Origin: Tsuneonella deserti
Lineage (GTDB): Bacteria; Pseudomonadota; Alphaproteobacteria; Sphingomonadales; Sphingomonadaceae
Reading direction: 5' to 3'
Assembly: GCF_014644315.1 (NCBI RefSeq)
Contig: NZ_BMKL01000001.1
Location: 1,003,001-1,067,000, forward strand
Length of the DNA stretch: 64,000 bases
In this document: one piece after another, positions 18,955 through 27,291 of the stretch
How the letters are laid out: each line of letters starts with the position of its first letter
Position numbering within the stretch: the stretch's first letter is position 1
Program-made: the position numbers and the translations under genes
The notes under the pieces: model-generated
The model's input: the letters and a program-made list of their open reading frames with translations, nothing else
What the model was told of the DNA's origin: nothing
Databases searched by the model: none

Positions 18955-19057
18955 CGGCTTTCCACCCCAAGATCGGACATTTGGGCTGGATTGGGTCCGG
19001 CCCGCCAGCAGACGTTCGTAACCCAGTCTGTTGTCTGGCCTTTCGGACGCGCCAGGA

Positions 19058-19465
19058 TCAGCGCGGCTCGTAGGTAAAGCGGTATTCGGCGGGCTGGATT
19101 TCGCGGTCGGTGGTCTTTTCCGGGCTCACGCCGACGAGGGCGAAGACCTCTCCGTGGGTGCCGTAGGATTCTCCGAGCGTCAGATCCTTCGTCTCACGCC
19201 ATCCGGCCCCGTCGATCCGTGTGGTGACGACGACGCGCCCGGCCCAGACGCACCGCGCGTTCATCGGGCAGCGGCTGTCCTCGACGAGTTTTTTCGGAGT
19301 GAGAACCAGGTTGCCGACATGCACCGGCACGTCGAACGGCACGGCGTATCCGGCGGGCTGCGGCGTTCCCTCGACGATCGGGGCGTTGGGGACGGCCACG
19401 CACCCCGCCAGAAGCGAGGCGGCGGCGAGGGCGACAGGGGCGGCAAGCGCGGCGATTCTGTTCAT
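19058..19465 (-). CDS. Lipoprotein of unknown function
   Basis: 135 residues with a lipobox signal peptide (AAASLLAGC, lipidated Cys about residue 22). The mature region is beta-rich with a conserved-looking CPMNARCVWAGRVVVTTRIDG segment containing two cysteines that could form a disulphide. Similar small lipoproteins with an RCP-x-ARCVWAG core are common in sphingomonads, but their role is not known. The gene lies 27 bp downstream of the DUF72 gene on the same strand and may be cotranscribed. Confidence 0.7.
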   Translation of the reverse strand: MNRIAALAAPVALAAASLLAGCVAVPNAPIVEGTPQPAGYAVPFDVPVHVGNLVLTPKKLVEDSRCPMNARCVWAGRVVVTTRIDGAGWRETKDLTLGESYGTHGEVFALVGVSPEKTTDREIQPAEYRFTYEPR

Positions 19466-19492
19466 CGGCCGCAGATATCCGAAGATCAGCTT

Positions 19493-20269
19493 TCACGCAT
19501 CTGAATGCTTTGGGGGGAGCTTCTGGCGGATCATCGCGCGCAAGGTTTGCGCATCTTCGATCGCCGCGGCCCCAATGTCGTTGTTGAAATAGGCCCAGAG
19601 GGCGCGCCCCTTACTGGCCTGCTCGACCATCCAGTCGGTCCAGGCAAGCAGTCGCTCATCAGGATAGCGGCCCGAATACTTGCCCGTCCCGCCATGGAAG
19701 CGGATGTAGGCGATGGGTCCCACAGCTTCGCGAGGGCTGGAGTTTCCGGGCATGTCGTGGACGCAGAAGCTGGCGCCGTAGCGACCGAGCAAGGCGAATA
19801 CCTCGTCACAATACCAGCTCTGTTCACGGAATTCGAAGACGTTGGTCACGCCGGGGGGCAGCAGGGCGAGAAAGCTTTCCAGCCGGTCGAGGTTCACCTT
19901 GAAGCGCGGCGGAAGCTGGTAGAGCATCGGGCCGAGCGCGCCGTCGAGCGGTTTCACTGCGTCCATCATTCGGACCAGGGGCTCCTCGCAATCCTTCAGC
20001 TTCTTGGCCTGGGTGATGAAGCGGTTCGCCTTGACGGCGTAGCAGAATCCCTCGGGCGCCTGCCTGCGCCAGGCCTCGAAGGTGCTGGCGGGCGGCAGGC
20101 GATAGAAGCTGTTATTGATCTCGACCGTGTCGAAGCTGTCGGCGTACCAGGCGAACCACCGCTTGACGGGGAGCCTTTCGGGATAGAACAGCCCGCGCCA
20201 ATGCTTGTACATCCAGCCGGAGCAGCCGATGCGCACTGGTGCCGAAGGAGCTGAATCGTGAGCGCGCAT
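19493..20269 (-). CDS. DUF72 family protein (first of two)
   Basis: 258 residues. The family hallmarks are RIGCSGWMYKHWRGLFYP, the VEINNSFYRLP strand, FCYAVKANRFITQAKKL, YQLPPRF and FEFREQSWYCDEV, with the closing YFNNDIGAAAIEDA. DUF72 (YecE-like) proteins adopt a TIM-barrel fold and have no established reaction. The ATG at 20269 overlaps the divergent thiE start by 12 bases; a GTG at 20236 just before RIGCSGW is an equally possible start, and neither has a clear ribosome binding site. A second DUF72 gene is found at 44866-45591. Confidence 0.85.
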   Translation of the reverse strand: MRAHDSAPSAPVRIGCSGWMYKHWRGLFYPERLPVKRWFAWYADSFDTVEINNSFYRLPPASTFEAWRRQAPEGFCYAVKANRFITQAKKLKDCEEPLVRMMDAVKPLDGALGPMLYQLPPRFKVNLDRLESFLALLPPGVTNVFEFREQSWYCDEVFALLGRYGASFCVHDMPGNSSPREAVGPIAYIRFHGGTGKYSGRYPDERLLAWTDWMVEQASKGRALWAYFNNDIGAAAIEDAQTLRAMIRQKLPPKHSDA

Positions 20270-20944
20270 ACCGAACAGAACGCCGGCGGCGTGCCGCAGT
20301 GCCAGCTTTACCTCATCTCCCCGCTGGAAGTGGGCGGCGACTTCCCGTCGCGGCTGGAGCGCGCGCTTGCGGCTGGCGAGGTCGCTGCGTTCCAGTTCCG
20401 GGTGAAGGGCATCGACCAGCATGCCGCGGCCGAACTCGCACGACCGCTGCAGGCGATCTGCGCGGCGCATGACTGCGCGTTCATCGTCAACGACAGCATT
20501 GCGCTCGCCAAGCGCATCGGCGCCGATGGCGTGCATCTCGGCCAGGGCGACGGCGACGTGCGCGAGGCGCGGGAAATCCTGGGACGCGAGGCGCAGATCG
20601 GCGTCACCTGTCACGCCAGCCGCGATCTCGCCCTCGAAGCGGGAGAGGCGGGAGCGGATTATGTCGCCTTCGGCAGCTTCTTTCCGAGCTCGACCAAAGC
20701 CAGCGAACACCGGCCCGATCCCGAACTGCTGACCTGGTGGCAGACCATGATCGAGCTGCCTTGCGTCGCCATCGGCGGGATCACGCCGGGAAACTGCGGC
20801 CCGCTGGTACGCGCAGGGGCGGATTTCCTCGCGGTGTCGGCAGCGGTGTGGAATGGCGACGAGGCGGAGAACGTGCGCGCCTTCCACCGCGCGATCGAGC
20901 AGGCTGCTTCCCAAGCCGCGGCGGATATGCAAACCACCGGCTGA
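20258..20944 (+). CDS. thiE: Thiamine phosphate synthase
   Basis: Joins the HMP pyrophosphate and thiazole phosphate moieties of thiamine. 228 residues from the GTG at 20258, preceded by AAGGAG with seven-base spacing. TIM-barrel markers are CQLYLISPLEVG, AFQFRVKG, FIVNDSIALAKRIGADGVHLGQGD, DYVAFGSFFPSSTK, PCVAIGGITPGN and FLAVSAAVW. It is divergent from, and overlaps, the DUF72 gene. Confidence 0.9.
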   Translation: MSAHTEQNAGGVPQCQLYLISPLEVGGDFPSRLERALAAGEVAAFQFRVKGIDQHAAAELARPLQAICAAHDCAFIVNDSIALAKRIGADGVHLGQGDGDVREAREILGREAQIGVTCHASRDLALEAGEAGADYVAFGSFFPSSTKASEHRPDPELLTWWQTMIELPCVAIGGITPGNCGPLVRAGADFLAVSAAVWNGDEAENVRAFHRAIEQAASQAAADMQTTG

Positions 20945-20968
20945 TAATACACCCCGGGGGAGGCAAGG

Positions 20969-22927
20969 ATGGCGGAGCGGATCGAGGCAGGGCGGGCGGT
21001 GCCCGAAATGACCCTGCGGGCGCTGATCATCGGCGGCCTGCTGACGTTCGTTTTTACCGCGGCCAACGTCTATTTCGGACTGCGGGTCGGCCTCACTTTC
21101 TCGACCGCGATCCCGGCGGCGGTGATCTCGATGGCGATCCTGCGCACGCTTGGCGGCTCGTCGATGGTCGAGAACAACATCGTCCAGACGATCGGCAGTG
21201 CGGCGGGCGCGGTGGCGACGATGGTGTTTGTCCTGCCCGGCCTCGTCATCGTCGGCTGGTGGACGCGGATCCCCTATTGGGAGACGATGCTGGTCTGCGC
21301 GACCGGCGGCGTGCTGGGGGTCATGCTGTCGGTCCCGATGCGCCGCGCGCTCGTGATCGATTCAGACCTTCCTTATCCCGAAGGGGTAGCGGGCGCGGAG
21401 ATCCTGCGTGTCGGCATGGCCGATGCGGAAGGCGCGCGGGAGAACAAGGCGGGTCTCACGACGATCATGTGGGGCGCGGCGGCAGGGGCGTTCTTCTACC
21501 TCCTCACCGCGATCCGCGTCGCCGCGAGCGAAGTGGCGCGCAACTTCAAGTTCGCGGGCGGCGTGAGCGGCGTGGCCGGGTCCATGTCGCTCGGCCTGTT
21601 CGCCATCGGCCACCTCATCGGGCTCACCACGGGGATCGCCATGCTGGCCGGCGTGATCACCTCGCGCTTCGTGCTGTTGCCGTGGCTGAGCTTCGGCGTG
21701 CCCGGAGCGATCGATGATGTCGCGGGAACGATCTTTTCCGAGCAGGTGAGGTTCGTCGGCGCGGGAGCGATGGCGATCGCCGCGCTCTGGGCGCTGATCC
21801 GGATCATGGGCTCGATCATGCGCGGCCTTGCCGGGATCGCCGCCACCGCGCGGGCGCGGCGCGAGGGCGCGGTGATCGACATTACCGAGCGGGATTTACC
21901 CGGTGCCTGGGTGCTCGGCGTCAGCGCGCTGATGTTCGGGCCGATCCTCTATCTCGTCTGGCAGTTCGTCCAGGGCGGCCCGCTCGCCGGTTCGATCGGC
22001 GCGGTGCTGCTGCTGGCGCTGGCGTTCATCGTCATCGTCGGCGTGTTCACCGCTGTCGTCACGGGATACATGGCGGGCCTCGTCGGTACCTCCAACAGCC
22101 CTGTCTCAGGTGTAGGCATCCTGTCGATCCTGATTGCATCGGTGCTGGTGGCCGCGGTCTTCGGCGCGGACGTGGCGCCCGACCAGCGCGCGCCGCTGAT
22201 CGCCTTCGCGCTTTTCATCGTCAGCTTCGTGTTCGGCATCGCGATCGTGGCCAACGACAACCTGCAGGACCTCAAGACGGGCCAGCTCGTCGGGTCGACC
22301 CCATGGAAGCAGCAGGTGGCGCTCATCCTCGGCGTGGTGGCCGGATCGCTGGTCCTGCCGCCGGTCCTGCAGCTTCTGGCGGACAACTTCGGCTTCCTCG
22401 GCGCGCCGGGTGCCGGACCGAACGCGCTCGCCGCCCCGCAGGCCTCGCTGTTCGCGGCGATCGCGCAAGGGGTGCTTGGCGGCTCGCTGCGGTGGGATCT
22501 CGTCGGCATCGGCGCGGGCATCGGGGTCGTCATCGTCATCATCGACGAATTGCTCGGCAAGACCGGCAAGGGCCGCTTCCCGCCGCTCGCGGTGGGCATG
22601 GGCATCTATCTGCCGGTCAGCCTCGTCCTGCCGACTGTGGTCGGCACGGTGATCGGCCACGTGTGGAACAAGATGGCGCTGACCACCGCGCGCCCGGAAT
22701 ACACCGTTCGCCTAGGCGTGCTGCTGGCCACCGGGCTCGTCGTCGGGGACAGCCTCATGGGCCTCGCCTACGCGGGCGCCGTGGGAGCGCTGGGGGATCC
22801 GGAGCGGCTGTCGGTTGTTCCCGAAGGGTTCGCTCCGGTATCCGAGTGGATCGCCATCGCCGCGCTGATCGTCCTTCTGGTCGGCGTTTACGCTCGGACC
22901 AAGGGGCAGGCGAAACGGTCCGGCTGA
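20969..22927 (+). CDS. OPT-family oligopeptide transporter
   Basis: 652 residues with about 15 hydrophobic segments. The OPT pattern is clear: MTLRALIIGGLLTFVFTAANVYFGLRVGLTF at the N-terminus, SMVENNIVQTIGSAAGA, DLPYPEGVAGAEILRVG, GYMAGLVGTSNSPVSGVGIL and a C-terminal GVLLATGLVVGDSLMG. Bacterial OPT proteins take up peptides or metal chelates; the substrate is not evident. A ribosome binding site GGGGAGG precedes the ATG, 24 bp after thiE. Probably a separate function despite the proximity. Confidence 0.92.
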   Translation: MAERIEAGRAVPEMTLRALIIGGLLTFVFTAANVYFGLRVGLTFSTAIPAAVISMAILRTLGGSSMVENNIVQTIGSAAGAVATMVFVLPGLVIVGWWTRIPYWETMLVCATGGVLGVMLSVPMRRALVIDSDLPYPEGVAGAEILRVGMADAEGARENKAGLTTIMWGAAAGAFFYLLTAIRVAASEVARNFKFAGGVSGVAGSMSLGLFAIGHLIGLTTGIAMLAGVITSRFVLLPWLSFGVPGAIDDVAGTIFSEQVRFVGAGAMAIAALWALIRIMGSIMRGLAGIAATARARREGAVIDITERDLPGAWVLGVSALMFGPILYLVWQFVQGGPLAGSIGAVLLLALAFIVIVGVFTAVVTGYMAGLVGTSNSPVSGVGILSILIASVLVAAVFGADVAPDQRAPLIAFALFIVSFVFGIAIVANDNLQDLKTGQLVGSTPWKQQVALILGVVAGSLVLPPVLQLLADNFGFLGAPGAGPNALAAPQASLFAAIAQGVLGGSLRWDLVGIGAGIGVVIVIIDELLGKTGKGRFPPLAVGMGIYLPVSLVLPTVVGTVIGHVWNKMALTTARPEYTVRLGVLLATGLVVGDSLMGLAYAGAVGALGDPERLSVVPEGFAPVSEWIAIAALIVLLVGVYARTKGQAKRSG

Positions 22928-23004
22928 CGAACCGGATACAATCGCATCATCATGTGTTGTCCTTGGCGAAGGGGCGGGTCGCGTCCCGATGCCTGGGGAT
23001 TTCA

Positions 23005-24231
23005 ATGCGATTCACGATTGCCGCCGCCTCCCTGCTTGCGCTCGCCGCGTGCGGGCTGAACGGGACCGACCGGTACAAGGACGATGAGGCCGCTGCGGAT
23101 CGCGAAGCCAACGCGACGACGCGCAACATGGCCGACACGATGGCCTCGCGCGATGGAGCCGATGCTGCGTCCGACGTGCCGAATATCCCCGACAGCGAGC
23201 AACGACCCGTGATGCAGGCGCAGGTCGTTCTCGATCGGGTGGGCTTCGGCCCCGGCGTGATCGACGGCAAGATGGGCCTGTCGACCGAGAACGCGCTTCA
23301 GGGCTTCCAGGAGGCGAACGGCCTCCAGGTCACCGGCAAGCTGGACGAGCCCACCAAGGCCAAGCTCGCGCAATGGCAGACGATCCCGGCGACCCGCGTG
23401 GTGCGGATACCTGCCGACTGGGGATCGGAGCAGTACATGCGCACGCCCGACGAGCCCGAAGACCAGGCAAAGCTCGATCGCCTGGGATACCAGAACCTCG
23501 ACGAGCGGCTGGCGGAACGCTTCCATACGACCATCGACGTGCTGAAAGCGCTCAACCCCGGCGGCAAGCCGGCGGGTATGAAGGAAGGCGCTGACGCGGG
23601 CGCCTCGCCGTCCGTGACGCCCTCTGCATCGCCCACTCCGACACCCTCGGCGAGCGCTTCGGGCAAGCCGGACGCCGCGCCGCTGCCCTCCGCTTTCGCC
23701 GCCGGCCAGCTTATCCGCGTGCCCAATATCGGGGCCGACCGGATTGCCCCGGGTGCGATCGAAGATGCCAACTGGCAACAGACGCTGCAGAGCCTGGGCG
23801 TGGGCACGGAACAGCCCAAGGTCGCCAAGGTCGTGGTCAGCAAGAGCGAGGATACGCTCAAGGCTTACGATGAAGCGGGCAAGCTGGTGGCGCTGTTCAC
23901 CGTGACTTCCGGCTCGAGCCACGATCCGCTGCCATTGGGCAATTGGAAGATCACCGGCGTGAGCCACAATCCGCCGTTCCACTACAATCCCGACCTGTTC
24001 TGGGACGCGGAGGCGACCGACGAGAAGGCGACCTTGCCGCCGGGCCCGAACGGGCCGGTGGGAGTTGTCTGGATCGACCTTTCCAAGGAGCATTACGGCA
24101 TCCATGGCACGCCCGAGCCGCAAACGATCGGCCGCACCCAGTCACACGGGTGCGTGCGCCTGACCAACTGGGACGCCGCGCGGCTGGCCCAGATGGTCGG
24201 CACCGACACCAAGGTCGTGTTCGAGGCCTGA
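23005..24231 (+). CDS. L,D-transpeptidase (YkuD) lipoprotein with peptidoglycan-binding domain
   Basis: 408 residues. A lipoprotein signal peptide (IAAASLLALAACGLNG), a PGBD1-like helical domain (AQVVLDRVGFGPGVIDGKMG to KAKLAQWQ), a second helical region (LGYQNLDERLAERFHTTIDVLKALNP), a Ser/Thr/Pro linker (about residues 195-230) and a C-terminal YkuD domain with HYGIHGTPEP and the nucleophile Cys383 in SHGCVRL. It would form 3-3 peptidoglycan cross-links or attach proteins in the periplasm. A long frame is open upstream but overlaps the OPT gene; the ATG at 23005 begins the signal peptide. Confidence 0.9.
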   Translation: MRFTIAAASLLALAACGLNGTDRYKDDEAAADREANATTRNMADTMASRDGADAASDVPNIPDSEQRPVMQAQVVLDRVGFGPGVIDGKMGLSTENALQGFQEANGLQVTGKLDEPTKAKLAQWQTIPATRVVRIPADWGSEQYMRTPDEPEDQAKLDRLGYQNLDERLAERFHTTIDVLKALNPGGKPAGMKEGADAGASPSVTPSASPTPTPSASASGKPDAAPLPSAFAAGQLIRVPNIGADRIAPGAIEDANWQQTLQSLGVGTEQPKVAKVVVSKSEDTLKAYDEAGKLVALFTVTSGSSHDPLPLGNWKITGVSHNPPFHYNPDLFWDAEATDEKATLPPGPNGPVGVVWIDLSKEHYGIHGTPEPQTIGRTQSHGCVRLTNWDAARLAQMVGTDTKVVFEA

Positions 24232-24233
24232 CG

Positions 24234-24869
24234 GTGCCGCTCCGCGCGCTCGATCGGGTGGTGACGGTACTGGTGACCGCCACCGTCACCTCGGCCGTGT
24301 GGATCGCGGCGGGGAGCACGATCCGCGACCGCGCGCGCGAGGCGAGCGGATTTGCCGCGCCCGCGATCGTCGCCCCGCGCACTGCGGCCACCCCGGTAGC
24401 GCGACAGGAAGTCGAAGCCAGGCCCGCCCCCGGAGTCGCCCTGATCATTCCGGTGCGCGGGAAAGGACCCGGGGATCTCACCGACACTTTCACCGCCGCT
24501 CGTGCTGGCGGCGCGCGGGTGCACGATGCGATCGACATCATGGCCGATGAAGGCACCCCCGTGATCGCAGCCGCCCCGGGTCGGGTCGAGAAGCTGTTCC
24601 TGTCGAAACCCGGAGGAAAGACGATCTATGTCCGATCGCCCGACGGGCAGACGATCTACTACTACGCGCACCTCAAGGACTACGCCGCGAACCTCGCCGA
24701 AGGGCAACAGGTAGCCGCCGGCCAATCGCTCGGCGAAGTCGGCCATACCGGAAACGCGAGCGTGAACGGACCGCACCTGCATTTCGCAGTCCTGAAGACC
24801 ACGCCGCAGAACAAGTGGTGGGAGCCGACGACCGCGCTCAACCCATATCCGCTGCTCGGCGGGAAGTGA
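24234..24869 (+). CDS. M23-family peptidase, membrane-anchored
   Basis: 211 residues starting at the GTG three bases after the L,D-transpeptidase stop. An N-terminal membrane anchor (VVTVLVTATVTSAVWIAAG) is followed by a linker and a C-terminal LytM/M23 domain. Zinc ligands are visible as HDAIDI (H and D) and the HLHF motif, with GHTGNASVNGPHLHFAV typical of active enzymes. It probably cleaves peptidoglycan cross-bridges and forms an envelope operon with the upstream transpeptidase. Confidence 0.88.
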   Translation: MPLRALDRVVTVLVTATVTSAVWIAAGSTIRDRAREASGFAAPAIVAPRTAATPVARQEVEARPAPGVALIIPVRGKGPGDLTDTFTAARAGGARVHDAIDIMADEGTPVIAAAPGRVEKLFLSKPGGKTIYVRSPDGQTIYYYAHLKDYAANLAEGQQVAAGQSLGEVGHTGNASVNGPHLHFAVLKTTPQNKWWEPTTALNPYPLLGGK

Positions 24870-24870
24870 C

Positions 24871-25230
24871 TTATTGTGTCCGGCCGGTCTTCACGCAGCG
24901 CATCTTCGCCAGCGGACCGGTAAGATCGGTCCGCTTGAGCGCCCGGACGCCGGTCCGCTCGAACCTCGCGCCGCGCATCGGGCCGCGGGTGAAAACAACA
25001 TCGTCCCCGGTAAGGAGGTAAGTCCCGTCGCCACCATCGGTGACGTAGCTGGAGGCGTTGATGATATCGAACCACGCCCCCTCCACCGGTCGCGAAGCGG
25101 GGCCGGCGGCATCCCCGGGCAGTTCGCACAAGTAGCGGCCGAGCGGCAGGGTGCCGAGCGGGCCCCCGGCCGCAAGCGGCGCGGCGGCTGCGGCGGCCAG
25201 TGCGATGGCAATGGAAGCGGAGCGGAACAT
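24871..25230 (-). CDS. Secreted hypothetical protein
   Basis: 119 residues with a signal peptide (MFRSASIAIALAAAAAAPLAAGG) and a small domain with two cysteines (RYLCELPGD and MRCVKTGRTQ) that could bridge its ends. The core FDIINASSYVTDGGDGTYLLTGDDVVFTRGPMRGARFERTG looks like a compact beta sheet. The frame is open to 25272, but the ATG at 25230 starts the signal peptide. It converges on the M23 gene with one base between the stops. No function assigned. Confidence 0.7.
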   Translation of the reverse strand: MFRSASIAIALAAAAAAPLAAGGPLGTLPLGRYLCELPGDAAGPASRPVEGAWFDIINASSYVTDGGDGTYLLTGDDVVFTRGPMRGARFERTGVRALKRTDLTGPLAKMRCVKTGRTQ

Positions 25231-25368
25231 CGAAGTCGGGGCTATCACGGCGAGCGCCTTGCCACCACCCACCTTGCCCGCGGCTGACCGAGCGGCTAAG
25301 GCGCGCGGCGCGCTTCGGGCCCCGGCACCGCCGGCGCGGCCCGTTTTTTCCGAGAAGGCTCCGAACCC

Positions 25369-25932
25369 ATGAAGATCTCAGGCGTGGACATCCGTCCCGG
25401 CAATATCCTCGAATACGAAGGCGGTATCTGGAAAGTTGCCAAGATCCAGCACACCCAGCCGGGCAAGGGCGGGGCTTACATGCAGGTCGAGATGAAGAAC
25501 CTGCAGGACGGGCGGAAGACCAACGTCCGCTTCCGCAGCGCCGACACGATCGAGCGCGTGCGCCTCGACCAGAAGGAATTCCAGTACCTCTACACCGACG
25601 GCGATAGCCTGGTGTTCATGGACAAGGACACTTACGAACAGATCAACCTGCCGACCGACCTCATCGGTGACGCCGCCGCGTTCCTGACCGATGGCATGGA
25701 CGTCACGCTCGAACTGTGGGACGAAAAGCCGATCTCGGTCGCGCTGCCGGACCAGGTCGAAGCCACGATCGTCGAAGCCGACGCGGTCGTGAAGGGGCAG
25801 ACTGCTTCTTCCAGCTACAAGCCGGCAATCCTGGACAATGGCGTGCGCGTGATGGTGCCGCCGCACATCGAAAGCGGCACGCGGATCGTGGTCGACGTGT
25901 ACGAGCGTACCTACGTCGGCAAGGCCGGCTGA
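25369..25932 (+). CDS. efp: Elongation factor P
   Basis: Relieves ribosome stalling at consecutive prolines. The 187-residue protein has the three-domain layout; domain I ends with the loop QPGKGGAYM carrying Lys33, the position that is beta-lysylated or otherwise modified in relatives. The C-terminal OB domain contains [30 protein letters not shown] monocistronic start or one coupled to the phosphatase gene nine bases downstream is possible. Confidence 0.96.
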   Translation: MKISGVDIRPGNILEYEGGIWKVAKIQHTQPGKGGAYMQVEMKNLQDGRKTNVRFRSADTIERVRLDQKEFQYLYTDGDSLVFMDKDTYEQINLPTDLIGDAAAFLTDGMDVTLELWDEKPISVALPDQVEATIVEADAVVKGQTASSSYKPAILDNGVRVMVPPHIESGTRIVVDVYERTYVGKAG

Positions 25933-25941
25933 GGACTGACG

Positions 25942-26763
25942 ATGGCTGCCGTTTCGGGTCTCATCCGCGTCATGGAAAAGGCCGCGCGCAAGGCGGGCGG
26001 CAAGCTGCGGCGCGACTTCGGCGAGGTCGAGCACCTGCAGGTCAGCCGCAAGGGGCCAGCCGATTTCGTCTCCAAGGCCGATCAGGTCGCAGAACGCACG
26101 ATCTACGACGAACTGCTGCACGCACGGCCCGACTGGGGCTTCGAGCTGGAAGAAGGCGGCACGATCGAAGGCAAGCCCGGGATGCCGAGATGGGTGGTCG
26201 ATCCCCTCGATGGCACCAGCAACTTCCTTCACGGTATTCCGCACTTCGCGATCTCCATCGCGGCGCAGGAGCCCAAGCTGGACGGATCGGGCTGGGGCGA
26301 TGTGATCGCAGGGGTCGTCTATCAGCCGATCACCGATGAGACCTTCTGGGCGGAGAAGACCCGCGGCGCCTGGCTGCAGGACAAGCGCCTGCGCGTGTCG
26401 AGCCGCAAGCATCTGGGCGACGCGCTGATTGCCACCGGTATCCCTTATGGCGGGCACGGAGACTTCGGCGAATGGACGCGCATCCTCGCGGCGATCGGAC
26501 CGCAGGTGGCCGGCATCCGCCGGTTCGGCGCGGCATCGCTCGACATGGCATGGGTGGCTGCCGGCCGCTTCGACGGCTTCTGGGAGAGCGATCTTGCTCC
26601 TTGGGACACCGCAGCCGGATGCCTGCTGGTGCGTGAGGCGGGCGGCTTCGTGACCGACTACCGCGGCCGTTCGCAGCCGATCTGCGACAGGCAGGTGCTG
26701 GCCGCGAACGACGGCCTGCATTCCAAGCTGCACAAGGCGTTGGCGACGGCTCTCAAGGGCTGA
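25942..26763 (+). CDS. suhB: Inositol-1-monophosphatase family protein (SuhB-like)
   Basis: 273 residues with Mg-dependent phosphatase motifs: DFVSKADQVAE, the metal-binding WVVDPLDGTSNFLHGIPHFAISIA, and WESDLAPWDTAAGCLLVREAGG near the C-terminus. Family members hydrolyse inositol monophosphates or related sugar phosphates; in E. coli SuhB also takes part in ribosomal RNA antitermination. It follows efp by nine bases and precedes tRNA-Leu. Confidence 0.9.
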   Translation: MAAVSGLIRVMEKAARKAGGKLRRDFGEVEHLQVSRKGPADFVSKADQVAERTIYDELLHARPDWGFELEEGGTIEGKPGMPRWVVDPLDGTSNFLHGIPHFAISIAAQEPKLDGSGWGDVIAGVVYQPITDETFWAEKTRGAWLQDKRLRVSSRKHLGDALIATGIPYGGHGDFGEWTRILAAIGPQVAGIRRFGAASLDMAWVAAGRFDGFWESDLAPWDTAAGCLLVREAGGFVTDYRGRSQPICDRQVLAANDGLHSKLHKALATALKG

Positions 26764-26818
26764 AGCCACCTTGCAGCGTAGCCGGGGCGCAGCTATCGCA
26801 CCCCGCGCAACTCGCCGC

Positions 26819-26903
26819 GCCCCCGTGGTGGAATTGGTAGACGCGCTCGACTCAAAATCGAGTTCCGAAAGGAGTGCCGGTTCGACCCCGGCCGGGGGCA
26901 CCA
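26819..26903 (+). tRNA. tRNA-Leu(CAA)
   Basis: An 85-nt class II tRNA: acceptor GCCCCCG/CGGGGGC, D-arm TGGTGGAATTGGTAGAC, anticodon stem CTCGA/TCGAG with loop CTCAAAA (anticodon CAA), a variable arm, T-arm GCCGG-TTCGACC-CCGGC and encoded CCA. A T-run follows directly at 26906-26911. Confidence 0.95.
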
Positions 26904-27035
26904 GGTTTTTTGTTCGCTACCGGCCTTTTCCCTGCGTCATCGTGGTTCGGGCCGACTTGGCGCGGGAAAGCTTCCTGACATCAACGCGCATGCGCTGAAC
27001 GGGGGGTAGCAGCGCCCGTTATCTGCGAATGACGA

Positions 27036-27063
27036 CCGCCGGAAACGGGGGAATTTCCGGCGG
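27036..27063 (-). terminator. Inverted repeat downstream of the aceA operon
   Basis: A perfect 10-bp stem, CCGCCGGAAA/TTTCCGGCGG, with an 8-base loop lies 28 bp past the stop of the small gene that follows aceA. It is the likely transcription end of the aceA unit, although no long T-run follows it. Confidence 0.6.
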
Positions 27064-27090
27064 CCGTCTCTCCTCCCCAGGAGATCCGTG

Positions 27091-27273
27091 TCAGGTGTAG
27101 CTGCCCAGCCGGTGGTGCAGCGCGTTGATCTTGGCCAGTTCCTCCCGATCGTCGATCGTGCGGGCGTAGGCGGTCAGCGCGGTGCGCAGCAGGCGGAAGT
27201 CTGCGGTGGAAAGCAGCGCCCGGGCGCGGCTGGGCTCCGGACTGGGTTCGGCGGTGCGGGTATCCTCGCTCAT
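27091..27273 (-). CDS. Small protein downstream of isocitrate lyase
   Basis: 60 residues, no signal peptide. A disordered N-terminus (SEDTRTAEPSPEPS) is followed by an amphipathic helical part, LLSTADFRLLRTALTAYARTIDDREELAKINALHHRLGSY. It starts 18 bp after the aceA stop with AAGGATCAGACA upstream, so it is probably cotranslated with isocitrate lyase. No function is known; an accessory or regulatory role for the glyoxylate shunt is only a guess from position. Confidence 0.6.
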   Translation of the reverse strand: MSEDTRTAEPSPEPSRARALLSTADFRLLRTALTAYARTIDDREELAKINALHHRLGSYT

Positions 27274-27291
27274 TGTCTGATCCTTTCGCTC

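Noticed and set aside
24871-25272. Longer start for the secreted protein at 25272
   Set aside because: The extra 14 residues would precede an intact signal peptide that begins at the ATG at 25230.
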